Below, one piece after another: positions 42,422 to 51,927 of a stretch of 64,000 nucleotides of DNA. Within the stretch, counting starts at the first letter, position 1. Each line of letters starts with the position of its first letter. Source of the DNA: JACVRW01 sp963764665 (GTDB lineage Bacteria; Actinomycetota; Thermoleophilia; Solirubrobacterales; Thermoleophilaceae); the NCBI GenBank assembly GCA_963764665.1, contig CAVXTL010000002.1, positions 62,001 through 126,000 of the forward strand. Reading direction: 5' to 3'. The position numbers were made by a program, and so were the translations under genes. The notes below the pieces were generated by a model that saw only the letters and a program-made list of their open reading frames with translations, was not told the origin of the DNA and did not search any database.

Positions 42422-44332
42422 GTGGTTCGCCGCCACTTGCTAGTGGGCCTCGCGGCCGCTGTAGTCACTTTGGCCGCGCCGACCCCGGCGCAGGCGGCGC
42501 TGCGCTTCGAGCGCTGTGGCGGCTACGGCTACCAGTGCTCGCGACTGTCCGTGCCGCTCGATCACACGGGGGCGGTGCCCGGACAGGTGTCGCTGAGGAT
42601 CCAGCGCCTGCGCTCGCGAATCCAGCCCGCGCGCGGGGCGGTGTTCGTGCTCGCCGGCGGTCCGGGGCAGTCCGCCACCGCGGCGTTCGCCGGCGACGGC
42701 GCCGGGCTGCTCTACGCGGCGCACCGCAGCCGCGACGCGATCGTGTTCGACCAGCGCGGCACGGGCCTGTCGGGCGCGCTGCGCTGCCGCTCACTCGAGG
42801 AGGCAAACCTGCTGGACGCCACCACGGCGGCCGCGCGCTGCGCCGCCTCGCTCGGCCCGAAGCGCGGCTTCTACACCACGGCCGACACGGTGGAGGACAT
42901 GGAGGCGATACGGCGCGCGCTGGGCGTCGAGCGGGTGGCCATCTTCGGGACCTCCTACGGCACCAAGGTCGCGCTCGCCTACGCGCTCCGCTATCCGGCG
43001 CGGGTGGAGCGGCTCGTGCTCGACTCGGTGGTGGAGGCGGCCGGCCCGGACGCGCTCTACCGCGACACCTTCGCCGCGACGCCGCGCGCCCTGCGGGCGC
43101 TCTGCCGCAGCGCCTGCCGCTCCTTCACGCGCGATCCGGAGGCCGATCTTGCGCGGCTCGTGGCGCGCCTGGCCCGGGGACCCATGCGCGGCCGGCTCGT
43201 GGACGAGCAGGGCCGGATCCGGCGCTCGAGCCTGACGAGGACCGACGTGTTCGGCGTGTTGCTCGCAGGGGACTTCGACCCCGCGCTGCGGTCCGCCTTC
43301 CCCGGCGCCGTGCGCTCGGCGCTTACCGGCGACGCGGCGTCCATGCTGCGTCTGCGCCGGCGCGCGTTCAGGGTGGACGGTGAGGCGCCCCCGCCCCGCC
43401 TGCTGAGCGCGGGGCTGTACGCGGCGACCACGTGCGAGGAGACCACGTTGCCATGGCCCAGGAGCAGCCCGCCCGACCCGGAGCTGCGCCTGCGCCAGGC
43501 GGCGGTCGTCGTAGGAGCGCTCCCCGCGGCCGCCTTCCACCCGTTCGATCGCGGCACGGTGCTGCGCACCGACCTGCTCGCGCTCTGCGCCGGCTGGCTT
43601 GCGGCCCGGGGGGCGCCCGTGCTGGGAACGGGGCCGCTGCCGAACGTGCCGGTGCTGCTCCTCGAAGGGGAGGACGACCTGCGCACACCCGTCGAGGGCG
43701 CCCGGCGGGTGGCGGCGCTCTTCCCCCAGGCGCGGCTCGTGATCGCCGCTGCCACGGGACATTCCGCGCTCGGGTCCGATCCGACGGTCTGCTCGCGCCG
43801 GGCGTTCGACCGCTTCTTCCGCGGCGGCCAGGTGCCGTCGCGCTGCCCGAAGGCGCGGCGCCTGTTCGCGCCCCAGCCGCCGGCCCCCACCCGGCTGGCC
43901 CAGGTGACTCCGCTGCGCGGCGTGCGAGGCGAGCGCGGGCGCACGCTCGCGACGGTCGGCCTGACCCTGCGCGACGTGCTCGAGGACGCGGTCACCGAGC
44001 TGATCTTCGCCCCGGACGATCCCGACCTGGCTCGCGGCGGCGGCCTGCGCCACGGCACCTACCGCATCGGCGGCGGCGGGACGCTCGTGCTGGATGGCCT
44101 GGCCTACGTGCCGGAGGTGAGGATCACCGGAAGAGTCCGGCGCTTCGGCCAGGGCCGCCAGAACGGTCTCCTGCGGATCGCCGGCAAGGGGGCCTCGGAG
44201 GGACTGCTGCGCGTCGAGGGACAGCGCGTGCGGGGCCGGATCGGCGGACGCCTCGTACGAGCCCGGCTGAACTCGCTGGCGGCCACACCGGCCGAGGCCG
44301 CGGCGGTGGCGCGGCCGTCGGGGGCTTTCTAG
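42422..44332 (+). CDS. Secreted S33/TAP-like alpha/beta hydrolase
   Basis: 636 residues. Signal peptide (about 1-26). The alpha/beta-hydrolase core has the oxyanion region LAGGPGQSA, nucleophile elbow GTSYGT, Asp in EGEDDLRTP and His in AATGHSAL, the layout of tripeptidyl aminopeptidase-like S33 enzymes. A C-terminal beta domain (about 515-620) is appended beyond the normal fold. Several cysteine pairs fit export. Leaderless GTG start. Likely an exported aminopeptidase or esterase. Confidence 0.87.
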   Translation: MVRRHLLVGLAAAVVTLAAPTPAQAALRFERCGGYGYQCSRLSVPLDHTGAVPGQVSLRIQRLRSRIQPARGAVFVLAGGPGQSATAAFAGDGAGLLYAAHRSRDAIVFDQRGTGLSGALRCRSLEEANLLDATTAAARCAASLGPKRGFYTTADTVEDMEAIRRALGVERVAIFGTSYGTKVALAYALRYPARVERLVLDSVVEAAGPDALYRDTFAATPRALRALCRSACRSFTRDPEADLARLVARLARGPMRGRLVDEQGRIRRSSLTRTDVFGVLLAGDFDPALRSAFPGAVRSALTGDAASMLRLRRRAFRVDGEAPPPRLLSAGLYAATTCEETTLPWPRSSPPDPELRLRQAAVVVGALPAAAFHPFDRGTVLRTDLLALCAGWLAARGAPVLGTGPLPNVPVLLLEGEDDLRTPVEGARRVAALFPQARLVIAAATGHSALGSDPTVCSRRAFDRFFRGGQVPSRCPKARRLFAPQPPAPTRLAQVTPLRGVRGERGRTLATVGLTLRDVLEDAVTELIFAPDDPDLARGGGLRHGTYRIGGGGTLVLDGLAYVPEVRITGRVRRFGQGRQNGLLRIAGKGASEGLLRVEGQRVRGRIGGRLVRARLNSLAATPAEAAAVARPSGAF

Positions 44333-44340
44333 GCCGGTAA

Positions 44341-45258
44341 CTACGCCGGGGGCGGCTCCGCCGCTGGAGGCGAGGACGGTGGCCGCTCCCGCGCCCGGTA
44401 CTCACGTACCGCGGTGAACACGAGCAGCCCGACCACGGCGGCCGGGAACGGCACGAGCGCAAGCGGGGGAATACCCAGGCCGGCTTTCGCCAGCAGCGCC
44501 ATGCCCGCGCCGATGAGCACCACCGCGAGCGTGCCGCGGAGGACGGTCTCCGGCACGCGCACGGACCAGTGACTGCCCAACCACACGCCGGGGACCGAGC
44601 CGATGAGGATGTTGGCGGCCAGGGCGAAGTCCACGTTCCCGGCCACCAGGTGGGCGGCCGCTGCGGCCCAGAGCAGGATTGCCGCGTGGAACACGTCCGT
44701 GCCCACCACGCGTGTGGGCACGAGCCGGAACACGAGGATCAGCCCTACCGCAATCAACGCGCCGCTGCCCGCCGACGTCACGCCGAGCACGAAGCCCACC
44801 AGCATGCCGAGCACGACGGCGCCCACCTTGTGCCTGGTCTCGAGTTTGAAGCCCGCTCGCTCGCGCTCGTGAAGGCGCTTCATGAACGACCGGGCGAGCG
44901 TGGCCACTCCCGAGAGCAGCAGCGCGATGGCCAGGAACAGCAACAGCAGGTCGTCGAAGTCGTCGCCGTAGGACTCCTCCAGGACGTCGAGCACGTAGAC
45001 GCCGCCGATCGCGGCCGGAACCGAGCCCACCGCCATCCATGCCGACAGGCGCAGGTCGACCGTCTTCTGGAGCCAATGCTTGTAGCCGCCGACGGTCTTC
45101 GTCACGGCCGCGTAGGCGAGGTCGGTGCCCACGGCCGTGATCGGGTTCACCCCGAACACGAGGATGAGCAGCGGCGTCATCAGCGACCCGCCGCCGATCC
45201 CGGTCATCCCTACGAGTACGCCGACGCCCAGGCCAAACCCGATCAGGGCGGGATCCAC
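44341..45258 (-). CDS. TauE/SafE-family anion permease
   Basis: 305 residues, about eight membrane helices. Two-fold repeat signature: GMTGIGGGSLMTPLLILVFG in the first half and GSVPGVWLGSHWSVRVP in the second. The family moves sulfite, sulfate or sulfur-containing organic anions. Last gene of the sulfur operon, 12 bases after cysN, so uptake of sulfate or export of surplus sulfite is the likely job. Confidence 0.87.
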   Translation of the reverse strand: MDPALIGFGLGVGVLVGMTGIGGGSLMTPLLILVFGVNPITAVGTDLAYAAVTKTVGGYKHWLQKTVDLRLSAWMAVGSVPAAIGGVYVLDVLEESYGDDFDDLLLLFLAIALLLSGVATLARSFMKRLHERERAGFKLETRHKVGAVVLGMLVGFVLGVTSAGSGALIAVGLILVFRLVPTRVVGTDVFHAAILLWAAAAAHLVAGNVDFALAANILIGSVPGVWLGSHWSVRVPETVLRGTLAVVLIGAGMALLAKAGLGIPPLALVPFPAAVVGLLVFTAVREYRARERPPSSPPAAEPPPA

Positions 45259-45270
45259 AGCCCGGGAAGG

Positions 45271-46551
45271 CTAGAGGACCATGCCGGCGCCGACGGTGTC
45301 GTTGGTCGACTCGTCGATCAGGATGAAGCTGCCGGTGGCGCGGTTGCGGCGGTACTCGTCAGGGAACAGCGGGGATGACAGCCGCAGGGACAGGCGGCCG
45401 ATCTCGTTCAGTGACAGGCTCTCCGCGCTCTCGTCGCGGTGGAGGCTGTTCACGTCGATGCGGTAGCGCACCGAGTCGACCTTGGCGAGCACGGTGCGGG
45501 TGGTGTGCTTGATGCGGTAGCGCCCGGCCGGCTGGAGCGGGCGGTCGGCCATCCAGCAGACCATCGCCTCGAGCTCGCGGGTCTCGTCGGGCCGGTTGTG
45601 CGGGCGGCAGATCATGTCGCCGCGTGACACGTCCACGTCGTCCTCCAGGCGGATCGTGACCGAGAGCGGCGGGAACGCCTCGTCCACCGGCCCGTCGAAG
45701 GTGTCGATCGCCGTGATCCTGGTCTCGCGCCCGGAGGGCAGCACCACCACCTCGTCGCCGACCCTCAGCACCCCGGAGGCCACCTCGCCCGCATAGCCGC
45801 GGTAGTCGTGGTGCTCGTCCGACATCGGGCGCACCACCCACTGCACGGGGAAGCGCGCGTCCACGAGGTTGCGGTCCGACGCCACGTGCACGTGCTCGAG
45901 GTGGTAGAGCAGCGAGGGCCCCTGGTACCAGGGCGTCCGCTCCGAGCGGTCCACCACGTTGTCGCCGTGGAGGGCGGAGATCGGGATGAAGGTCACGTCC
46001 GAGACCTCGAGCTTGGAGGCCCAGCCGGTGAAGTCCTCGCACACGCGCTCGAACGCTTCCTGCTCGAAGTTCACGAGATCCATCTTGTTCACGCAGACCA
46101 CGAGATGAGGGATGCGCAGCAGCGAGGCGATGAAGGCGTGGCGGCGCGACTGCTCGAGCACCCCGCGGCGGGCGTCGAGGAGGATCAGGGCGAGGTCGGC
46201 GGTGGAGGCCCCGGTGACCATGTTGCGCGTGTACTGCTCGTGGCCCGGGGTGTCGGCGATGATGAACTTGCGCCGCGGCGTGTGGAAGTAGCGGTACGCC
46301 ACGTCGATCGTGATGCCCTGCTCACGCTCGGCGCGCAGCCCGTCGGTCAGGAGCGCCAGGTTGGTGTAGCCGTCGCCGCGCTGGCGGGAGGTCCGCTCCA
46401 CGTGCTCGAGCTGGTCCTCGAAGATCGACTTGGTGTCGAAGAGCAGGCGCCCGATCAGGGTCGACTTGCCGTCGTCCACCGATCCGGCGGTGGCGAAGCG
46501 CACGAGCTCCGAGGGATGCGCGGCGGCCAGGTGGCCGTTCGCACCCGCCAC
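45271..46551 (-). CDS. cysN: Sulfate adenylyltransferase subunit 1 (GTPase)
   Basis: 426 residues. GTPase motifs GSVDDGKSTLIGRLLFDTKS (G1), DTPGHEQY (G3) and NKMDLV (G4) are complete, followed by two EF-Tu-like beta-barrels. There is no fused CysC (APS kinase) domain. It drives APS synthesis by CysD through GTP hydrolysis. Five bases separate it from cysD. Confidence 0.96.
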   Translation of the reverse strand: MAGANGHLAAAHPSELVRFATAGSVDDGKSTLIGRLLFDTKSIFEDQLEHVERTSRQRGDGYTNLALLTDGLRAEREQGITIDVAYRYFHTPRRKFIIADTPGHEQYTRNMVTGASTADLALILLDARRGVLEQSRRHAFIASLLRIPHLVVCVNKMDLVNFEQEAFERVCEDFTGWASKLEVSDVTFIPISALHGDNVVDRSERTPWYQGPSLLYHLEHVHVASDRNLVDARFPVQWVVRPMSDEHHDYRGYAGEVASGVLRVGDEVVVLPSGRETRITAIDTFDGPVDEAFPPLSVTIRLEDDVDVSRGDMICRPHNRPDETRELEAMVCWMADRPLQPAGRYRIKHTTRTVLAKVDSVRYRIDVNSLHRDESAESLSLNEIGRLSLRLSSPLFPDEYRRNRATGSFILIDESTNDTVGAGMVL

Positions 46552-46556
46552 GGCGC

Positions 46557-47513
46557 TCAGAAGTAACCCTCCTTCTTGCGGTCCTCCATTGCGGCCTCCG
46601 AGATCCGGTCGTCGGCGCGCGTCTCGCCGCGCTCGGTCACACGGGTGGCCGCGATCTCCGCCACCACGTCCTCGAGCGTCGCGGCATCGGAGCGCACGGC
46701 TCCGGTGCAGCTCATGTCGCCGACGGTGCGGAAGCGAACCGACTCCTCGAACGGGCTCTCGTCGGCCAGCAGCTCGACATACGGGGAGACCGCGTAGAGC
46801 ATGCCGTCGCGCTTGAACACCTCACGTTTGTGGGCCATGTAGATCGTGGGGAGCACGATCTTCTCCTCGTGCACGTACTGCCACACGTCGAGCTCGGTCC
46901 AGTTCGAGAGCGGGAACACGCGCACGTGCTCTCCGGGCTTGACGTGGCTGTTGTAGATGTTCCAGAGCTCGGGCCGCTGGGTCTTGGGATCCCACTGCCC
47001 GAAGTCGTCGCGGAAGGAGAGGATGCGCTCCTTGGCGCGGGCGCGCTCCTCGTCGCGGCGGGCGCCGCCGAACGCGGCCTTGAAGCCGTGCTTCTCGATC
47101 GCGTCGAGCAGGGTCACGGACTGGAGCCGGTTGCGCGACGCGCGCGGACCGGTCTCCTCCACCACGCGGCCGTTGTCGATCGACTCCTGCACCGTGGCCA
47201 CGATCAGGTCGGCGCCGACCTCCTTCACGATCCGGTCGCGGTACTCGATGACCTCCGGGAAGTTCTGGCCCGTGTCCACGTGCATGACCGGGAACGGAAG
47301 CCCGGCCGGGTAGAAGGCCTTGCGGGCCAGGTGCAGCAACACGGCCGAGTCCTTGCCCCCGGAGAAGAGCAGCACCCCGCGCTCCAGCTCGGCGGCCACC
47401 TCGCGCATCACGTGTATCGCCTCCGCCTCCAGCTGGCGGAGATGCGAGATCTCATAGCTCATGTCGTCCGCATCCTCGCGACGGGAGGATACGGGGGCTG
47501 CCTGCGCGCTCAT
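46557..47513 (-). CDS. cysD: Sulfate adenylyltransferase subunit 2
   Basis: 318 residues. The PP-loop ATP-binding motif LFSGGKDSAVLLHLARKAFY and the GGARRDEERARAKER segment are family-typical. It forms APS from sulfate and ATP with CysN. The start is ATG 47513; an in-frame ATG at 47462 (SYEISHL) would give the more usual family N-terminus, leaving the first 17 residues as a possible extension. Located between cysH and cysN. Confidence 0.95.
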   Translation of the reverse strand: MSAQAAPVSSRREDADDMSYEISHLRQLEAEAIHVMREVAAELERGVLLFSGGKDSAVLLHLARKAFYPAGLPFPVMHVDTGQNFPEVIEYRDRIVKEVGADLIVATVQESIDNGRVVEETGPRASRNRLQSVTLLDAIEKHGFKAAFGGARRDEERARAKERILSFRDDFGQWDPKTQRPELWNIYNSHVKPGEHVRVFPLSNWTELDVWQYVHEEKIVLPTIYMAHKREVFKRDGMLYAVSPYVELLADESPFEESVRFRTVGDMSCTGAVRSDAATLEDVVAEIAATRVTERGETRADDRISEAAMEDRKKEGYF

Positions 47514-47520
47514 CGAGATG

Positions 47521-48132
47521 TCATACGTGGAGCCCGCACTCCGTCTTCTCCTGCCCGGCCCAGCGGCCGTTGCGGCCGTTGCCGGGAAGCGTGCAGGGAG
47601 AGCAGCCGATCGACTGGTATCCGCTGTTGTGAAGCGGGTGGTACGGGAGGTCGTGCTCGTGCACGTAGCGCCAGACGTCGTCCTCGGTCCAGTCGGCGAG
47701 AGGGTTGAACTTCCAGATCCCGCGGCCCTCCATCCACTCCTCCTTCGGAGCGCCGGCGCGGGTGGGCGACTGCTCGCGGCGAATGCCCGTGATCCAGGCG
47801 TCCACGCCCTTCAGAGCGCGGTCCAGCGCGGCCACCTTGCGGGGTCCGCAGCAGTTCTCGGCGCTCCAGGGACCGTTCATGCTCGACGCATCGAACACCT
47901 CGACCGCGAGGTTGTAGCGGTCCTCGAGCCTGCGCCAGACGTCGTAGGTCTCCGGGAACAGCGCTCCGGTGTCGATCGTGAACACGCGCGCACGCGGCTC
48001 GATCGCCATGAGCATGTCGATGAGGACCGACTCCTCCTTTTGGAAGGAGCACGCCATGACGAGGCGCGGGTGGTGGCGCTCCACGGCGTCGGCGAGGATC
48101 GCCTCGGCCGTAACTTCCTCTAGACCGCGCAT
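47521..48132 (-). CDS. cysH: Assimilatory adenylyl-sulfate (APS) reductase
   Basis: 203 residues. It has the iron-sulfur cysteine pairs CCGPRK and GCSPC, which mark APS-specific [4Fe-4S] reductases and are missing from PAPS reductases. The catalytic cysteine is in EKTECGLH at the C-terminus. It reduces APS directly to sulfite with thioredoxin electrons. ATG 48132 overlaps the end of the sulfite reductase gene by 13 bases. Confidence 0.93.
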   Translation of the reverse strand: MRGLEEVTAEAILADAVERHHPRLVMACSFQKEESVLIDMLMAIEPRARVFTIDTGALFPETYDVWRRLEDRYNLAVEVFDASSMNGPWSAENCCGPRKVAALDRALKGVDAWITGIRREQSPTRAGAPKEEWMEGRGIWKFNPLADWTEDDVWRYVHEHDLPYHPLHNSGYQSIGCSPCTLPGNGRNGRWAGQEKTECGLHV

Positions 48133-49943
48133 TCGCCCTCCCCCCGGACCACCTGGAAGGGCTCCTTGCGCTGCCAGTCGATGAAGTGGTTCATGTTCTC
48201 GAGGTTGAACTCGAGCGGCAGGGCCATCGCGCGCACCTCGTCCTCGAAGCGAGCCGCCCCGATCCGCTCGGCGTAGTCGTTGAAGACCTCGCCCTCCTCG
48301 CGCTCGGCCTCGTACATCCGGACCCAGCGCTCCACCGCGTCGGGCACGCGCTTGGCGGGGAGACGGACCTTGAGGCGCGTGCCGTAGGCCACCTCGCCGC
48401 CCTCGTAGGTGCCGCCGATGTGAGCCACATAGGCAGGCACCGTGTACTCGCCCACCTTGATCGACGCTCCGTAGAAGCCGATGTTCGCGATGTGGTGCTG
48501 GCTGCACCCGTTGGGGCAGCCGGACATCTTGATGTGGATCCGCCGGGTGAGCGGGTCCGTGATGTCCATCGCCGTCACCCGCTCGCGAACCGCCCTGTTG
48601 AGACCCATGGAGCTGGTGATCCCGAGCTTGCACGAGTCGGTGCCCGGGCAGCTGATCACGTCGTTGATCTCGTCCGCCCCGGCCTCGCCGAGCCCCAGCT
48701 CCGTGAGTGCGCGCCAGACGTCGTACACGCTCTCGTCGCGTACCCAGCGAAGCACCAGGTTCTGGTGCACCGTCGTGCGGCAGTAGCCCCCGGAGAAGTC
48801 GCGCATCACCTGGGCGAGCCCGCGGAACTGCTCAGGCGTGAGGTCGCCGCGGATCACCTGGATCTGAACGGCGGAGAAGCCCTTCTGGCGCTGCGGGCGC
48901 ACGTTCGACTCGCGGAAGCGCTCGAATGCGCTGCCGTCGCCGTTGGGGCTCGCGTAGGCGGCGGGCACCGGCGGCGCGCCGGCCTCCTCGTCGTCCACGA
49001 ACAGCAGCGGCTGCGGATCGAAGTCGCGCTCGGTGACCCAGTCGCCCTTCAGCTCCTCCTCGACCTGCGAGCGGAGCTCCTCGATGCCGTACTTGTCCAC
49101 GAACACCTTGATGCGTGCCCGGGCGCGGTTCACGCGCAGCCAGTCCTGGCGGTCGAACACGCGGAACACGGCCTCGGCCCACTTGAGGTACTCGCCGTCG
49201 TCGGCGCGCACGAAATCGCTGAGCGTCGGCGCTACGCGCGGCATGATCGAGGTGCCGCCGCCGACCCGCATCTCGAAGCCGCGGACGCCGTCCCTGATGC
49301 GCGGGATGTAGGCCACGTCGTGGATGCCGGTGATCGCCCGGTCCTCGTCGGTGGCGGTGAAGGCGGTCTTCACCTTGCGCGGCATCATCTGCGTGGTGGG
49401 GTGACGGACGAAATAGCGGACGTACGCGCCCACATATGGCGTGGGGTCGAACAGCTCGCCCTCGCAGATGCCCGCCCAGGGGTCGCCGGTCACGTTGCGG
49501 ACGGTGTTGCCGCAGCCCTCGCGCGAGGAGAGGTCGGCCTCGCCGAGCACGCGGATCGCCTCGGCGGCGTCGCGCAGCGGGATGTGGTGGAGCTGGATGT
49601 TCTGGCGCGTCGTGACGTGGCCCTTGTTCAGGGGCGCCCAGCGCTCCACCACGTCGGCGAAGGTCTCCATCTGCTCTGGCGTGATGCCTCCGAACGGCAG
49701 CTTCACGCGGATCATCTGGACGTCGGCCTGGCGCTGGCCGTACACGCCCTGACGGAGGCGGAACTTGATGAAATCGTCCTCTGCGGTGTTGCCCTCGAGG
49801 TACTTCTCCGCCTCGTTGTCGAAGTCGTCGAACTCGCGCTCCAGGATCGGGATCACGTGCCCAGGCACGTTCTCGTAGACCTCCGGGTTGTCGAGCGAGC
49901 CCTTGCGGCCGTGGCGCTTAGGCTCAGCCGATACCGGTTCCAT
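48120..49943 (-). CDS. Ferredoxin-dependent sulfite reductase (nitrite/sulfite reductase family)
   Basis: 607 residues, two repeats of the sulfite/nitrite-reductase fold. N-terminal VTTRQNIQLHHI and the cluster cysteines SCPGTDSCKLG and SGCPNGCSQHH bind siroheme and [4Fe-4S]. It reduces sulfite to sulfide by six electrons. The family also reduces nitrite, but the neighbours cysH, cysD and cysN make sulfite the natural substrate. A GGAGG site lies 11 bases before the ATG. The promoter region upstream contains an inverted repeat. Confidence 0.93.
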   Translation of the reverse strand: MEPVSAEPKRHGRKGSLDNPEVYENVPGHVIPILEREFDDFDNEAEKYLEGNTAEDDFIKFRLRQGVYGQRQADVQMIRVKLPFGGITPEQMETFADVVERWAPLNKGHVTTRQNIQLHHIPLRDAAEAIRVLGEADLSSREGCGNTVRNVTGDPWAGICEGELFDPTPYVGAYVRYFVRHPTTQMMPRKVKTAFTATDEDRAITGIHDVAYIPRIRDGVRGFEMRVGGGTSIMPRVAPTLSDFVRADDGEYLKWAEAVFRVFDRQDWLRVNRARARIKVFVDKYGIEELRSQVEEELKGDWVTERDFDPQPLLFVDDEEAGAPPVPAAYASPNGDGSAFERFRESNVRPQRQKGFSAVQIQVIRGDLTPEQFRGLAQVMRDFSGGYCRTTVHQNLVLRWVRDESVYDVWRALTELGLGEAGADEINDVISCPGTDSCKLGITSSMGLNRAVRERVTAMDITDPLTRRIHIKMSGCPNGCSQHHIANIGFYGASIKVGEYTVPAYVAHIGGTYEGGEVAYGTRLKVRLPAKRVPDAVERWVRMYEAEREEGEVFNDYAERIGAARFEDEVRAMALPLEFNLENMNHFIDWQRKEPFQVVRGEGECAV

Positions 49944-49981
49944 AGGGTGGGAGTCCTCCGCCGTCGGGTCGTTGCGGGTGA

Positions 49982-50014
49982 GCAGAAACTAGCAAAACCC
50001 GATCCGGTTTCTGC
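49982..50014. promoter_or_regulatory. Inverted repeat upstream of the sulfur operon
   Basis: GCAGAAAC (49982-49989) and GTTTCTGC (50007-50014) are perfect eight-base arms separated by 17 bases; the spacer holds a smaller dyad around GATC (AAACCC-GATC-CGGTTT). It lies 39-71 bases before the sulfite reductase ATG, overlapping a possible leftward -10 TAGTTT. This is the expected place for a sulfur-responsive repressor or activator; the protein is unknown. Confidence 0.5.
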
Positions 50015-50071
50015 AATATTGGATTTCGGGTGGCATGCCGCCCGCCCCACGGGGTAGGCTGCGCGCCAGGA

Positions 50072-51514
50072 ATGGACTCCCGGCTGGACGCCACCGGACA
50101 GGCCGCGCTAGTGCGCTCCGGAGAAGTGTCCGCCCAGGAACTGGTGCAGGGAGCGATCGAGCGCGTGGAGGCTCTGAACGGCGAGCTCAACGCCGTGATC
50201 CACCCGCTCTTCGAGAAGGCGCTGGCCACCGAGCCGGCCGCCGGACCGTTCCAGGGCGTGCCGATGGTCGTGAAGGACCTGGCCTGCCACACCGCGGGCG
50301 ACCCCTACCACGAGGGGATGGGCTTCCTGAAGGGCATCGGGTGGACCGAGCCGGAGGACAGTTGGCTCGCCCGCCGCTTCCGCGAGGCCGGGTTCGTGTT
50401 CGTGGGCAGAACCAACACGCCGGAGCTCGGCATCCTGCCCACCACCGAGCCCGAGGCCTACGGCGCCACGCGCAACCCCTGGGATCCCGGACACTCGCCC
50501 GGCGGCTCGAGCGGCGGCTCCGGCGCGGCCGTGGCGGCGGGAATGGTCCCGATCGGTCACGCCAACGACGGCGGCGGCTCGATCCGCATCCCCGCCAGCT
50601 CGTGCGGCCTCGTGGGGCTCAAGCCCTCCCGCGGGCGGGTGTCGCTCGCCCCGGACTTCGGTGACGTGATGTCGGGCCTGACGGCGGAGCTGGTGGTGTC
50701 CCGCTCGGTGCGCGACACCGCGGCGGTGCTCGAGTGGGTGTCCGACCCGCCGCCCGGCGAGCCGTACACGGCTCCGGCGCGTGAGCGCTCCTACGAGGAG
50801 GAGGTGGGCGCCGACCCGGGGCAGCTGCGGGTCGGCCTCTGCACCAAGCCCTTCGGCGGCGGGTTCGACGCGCACCCCGAGTGCGTGGATGCCGCGGAGG
50901 TCACCGGACGGCTGCTCGAGTCCCTGGGACACGCCGTGGAGCCGGCCTACCCCGACGTGCTCGACGACGAGCGCTACATCCCGCAGTTCCTGGTGCGCTG
51001 GAGCGCCGGCGTGGACTGGAACCTGAGGTACTGGTCCGCGAAGGCGGGCCGTGAGATCGGACCCGACGACGTGGAGCAGCTCACCTGGGCGCTCGCCGAG
51101 ATGGGCCGCTCGCACAACGCCGGCGAGTACCTGCGCGCCGTCGAGTACGCGCAGACGGTCACGCGCAGGGCGGCCGAGTGGTGGGCCGGCGGCTTCGACC
51201 TGATGCTCACTCCCACCCTGGCGCTGCCGCCGCTCCCGCTCGGCTCGTACGTGGCCGACGCGGAGAACCCGCTGATGCCGATCGTCACGGCCACGCCGGT
51301 GGCGGTGTTCACGGCCGGGTTCAACGCCACCGGGCAGCCGGCTATCTCGCTGCCGCTTCACATGAGCGTGGAGGGCCTGCCGATCGGCGTCCAGCTGGTG
51401 GCCGCCTACGGTCGCGAGGACCTGCTCCTGCGGGTGGCGTCGCAGCTCGAGGAGGCCGCCCCGTGGGCGGACCGCACGCCGCCGATCTTCGCTGGCGCCC
51501 CGGCGGCGGACTAG
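50072..51514 (+). CDS. Amidase-signature family hydrolase
   Basis: 480 residues. The Ser-cisSer-Lys machinery is visible: Lys in PMVVKDLAC, the serine-rich SPGGSSGGSGAAVAAG, and GGGSIRIPASSCGLVGLKPS with the nucleophilic Ser. The family hydrolyses amides such as acylamino acids, aryl amides or glutaminyl-tRNA. No GatB or GatC nearby, so a stand-alone catabolic amidase is likely. The promoter hexamer TAGGCT lies 11 bases before the ATG. Its stop shares CTAG with the convergent SnoaL-like gene. Confidence 0.92.
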   Translation: MDSRLDATGQAALVRSGEVSAQELVQGAIERVEALNGELNAVIHPLFEKALATEPAAGPFQGVPMVVKDLACHTAGDPYHEGMGFLKGIGWTEPEDSWLARRFREAGFVFVGRTNTPELGILPTTEPEAYGATRNPWDPGHSPGGSSGGSGAAVAAGMVPIGHANDGGGSIRIPASSCGLVGLKPSRGRVSLAPDFGDVMSGLTAELVVSRSVRDTAAVLEWVSDPPPGEPYTAPARERSYEEEVGADPGQLRVGLCTKPFGGGFDAHPECVDAAEVTGRLLESLGHAVEPAYPDVLDDERYIPQFLVRWSAGVDWNLRYWSAKAGREIGPDDVEQLTWALAEMGRSHNAGEYLRAVEYAQTVTRRAAEWWAGGFDLMLTPTLALPPLPLGSYVADAENPLMPIVTATPVAVFTAGFNATGQPAISLPLHMSVEGLPIGVQLVAAYGREDLLLRVASQLEEAAPWADRTPPIFAGAPAAD

Positions 51515-51924
51515 CCGCCCAGCCCGGGCAGGTCCACAGCCGCGAGCGCCTCGTCTCGCCGCTGGTAGAGCGTGGCCGAGACGACCTTCCCGTCCCGGAA
51601 AGTCCAGACGAGCAGGGAGCCGCGCCCCTCGACCACAGCGCCGCTCCCCCTGCCCCGCTGGCGGCCGTGGAAGGCGGAGACCACCTGGTCTCCGGCGTCG
51701 ATGAGCTCGTCCACGACGATCTCGGACTCGTCGAAGGCGTCCCACCAGGACCTCAGGAAGCGCGTGACCTCCTCGCGTCCATGAAAGGTTCCTCGCTCCG
51801 GGCCAAGGGCTCGCGACCAATCGGTCACCACATCTGGGTCCGTGACCTCGAGGAACGCCTCCATGTCGCGGCGGGAGAGCGCGTCGAACGCACGCTCCAC
51901 CAGCTGCACGTTGTCCTGCTGCAC
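51511..51924 (-). CDS. SnoaL-like/NTF2-fold protein
   Basis: 137 residues from GTG 51924. Pattern VERAFDALSRRDMEAFLEVT, FHGREEVTRFLRSWWDAFD and GDQVVSAFHGRQRG matches the SnoaL-like polyketide-cyclase/NTF2 cone fold. Members are isomerases, cyclases or simply small-ligand binders; the His/Asp pair needed for cyclase chemistry is not assigned. Followed upstream, three bases away, by the small carboxylase-epsilon-like gene on the same strand. Confidence 0.83.
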   Translation of the reverse strand: MQQDNVQLVERAFDALSRRDMEAFLEVTDPDVVTDWSRALGPERGTFHGREEVTRFLRSWWDAFDESEIVVDELIDAGDQVVSAFHGRQRGRGSGAVVEGRGSLLVWTFRDGKVVSATLYQRRDEALAAVDLPGLGG

Positions 51925-51927
51925 CGT

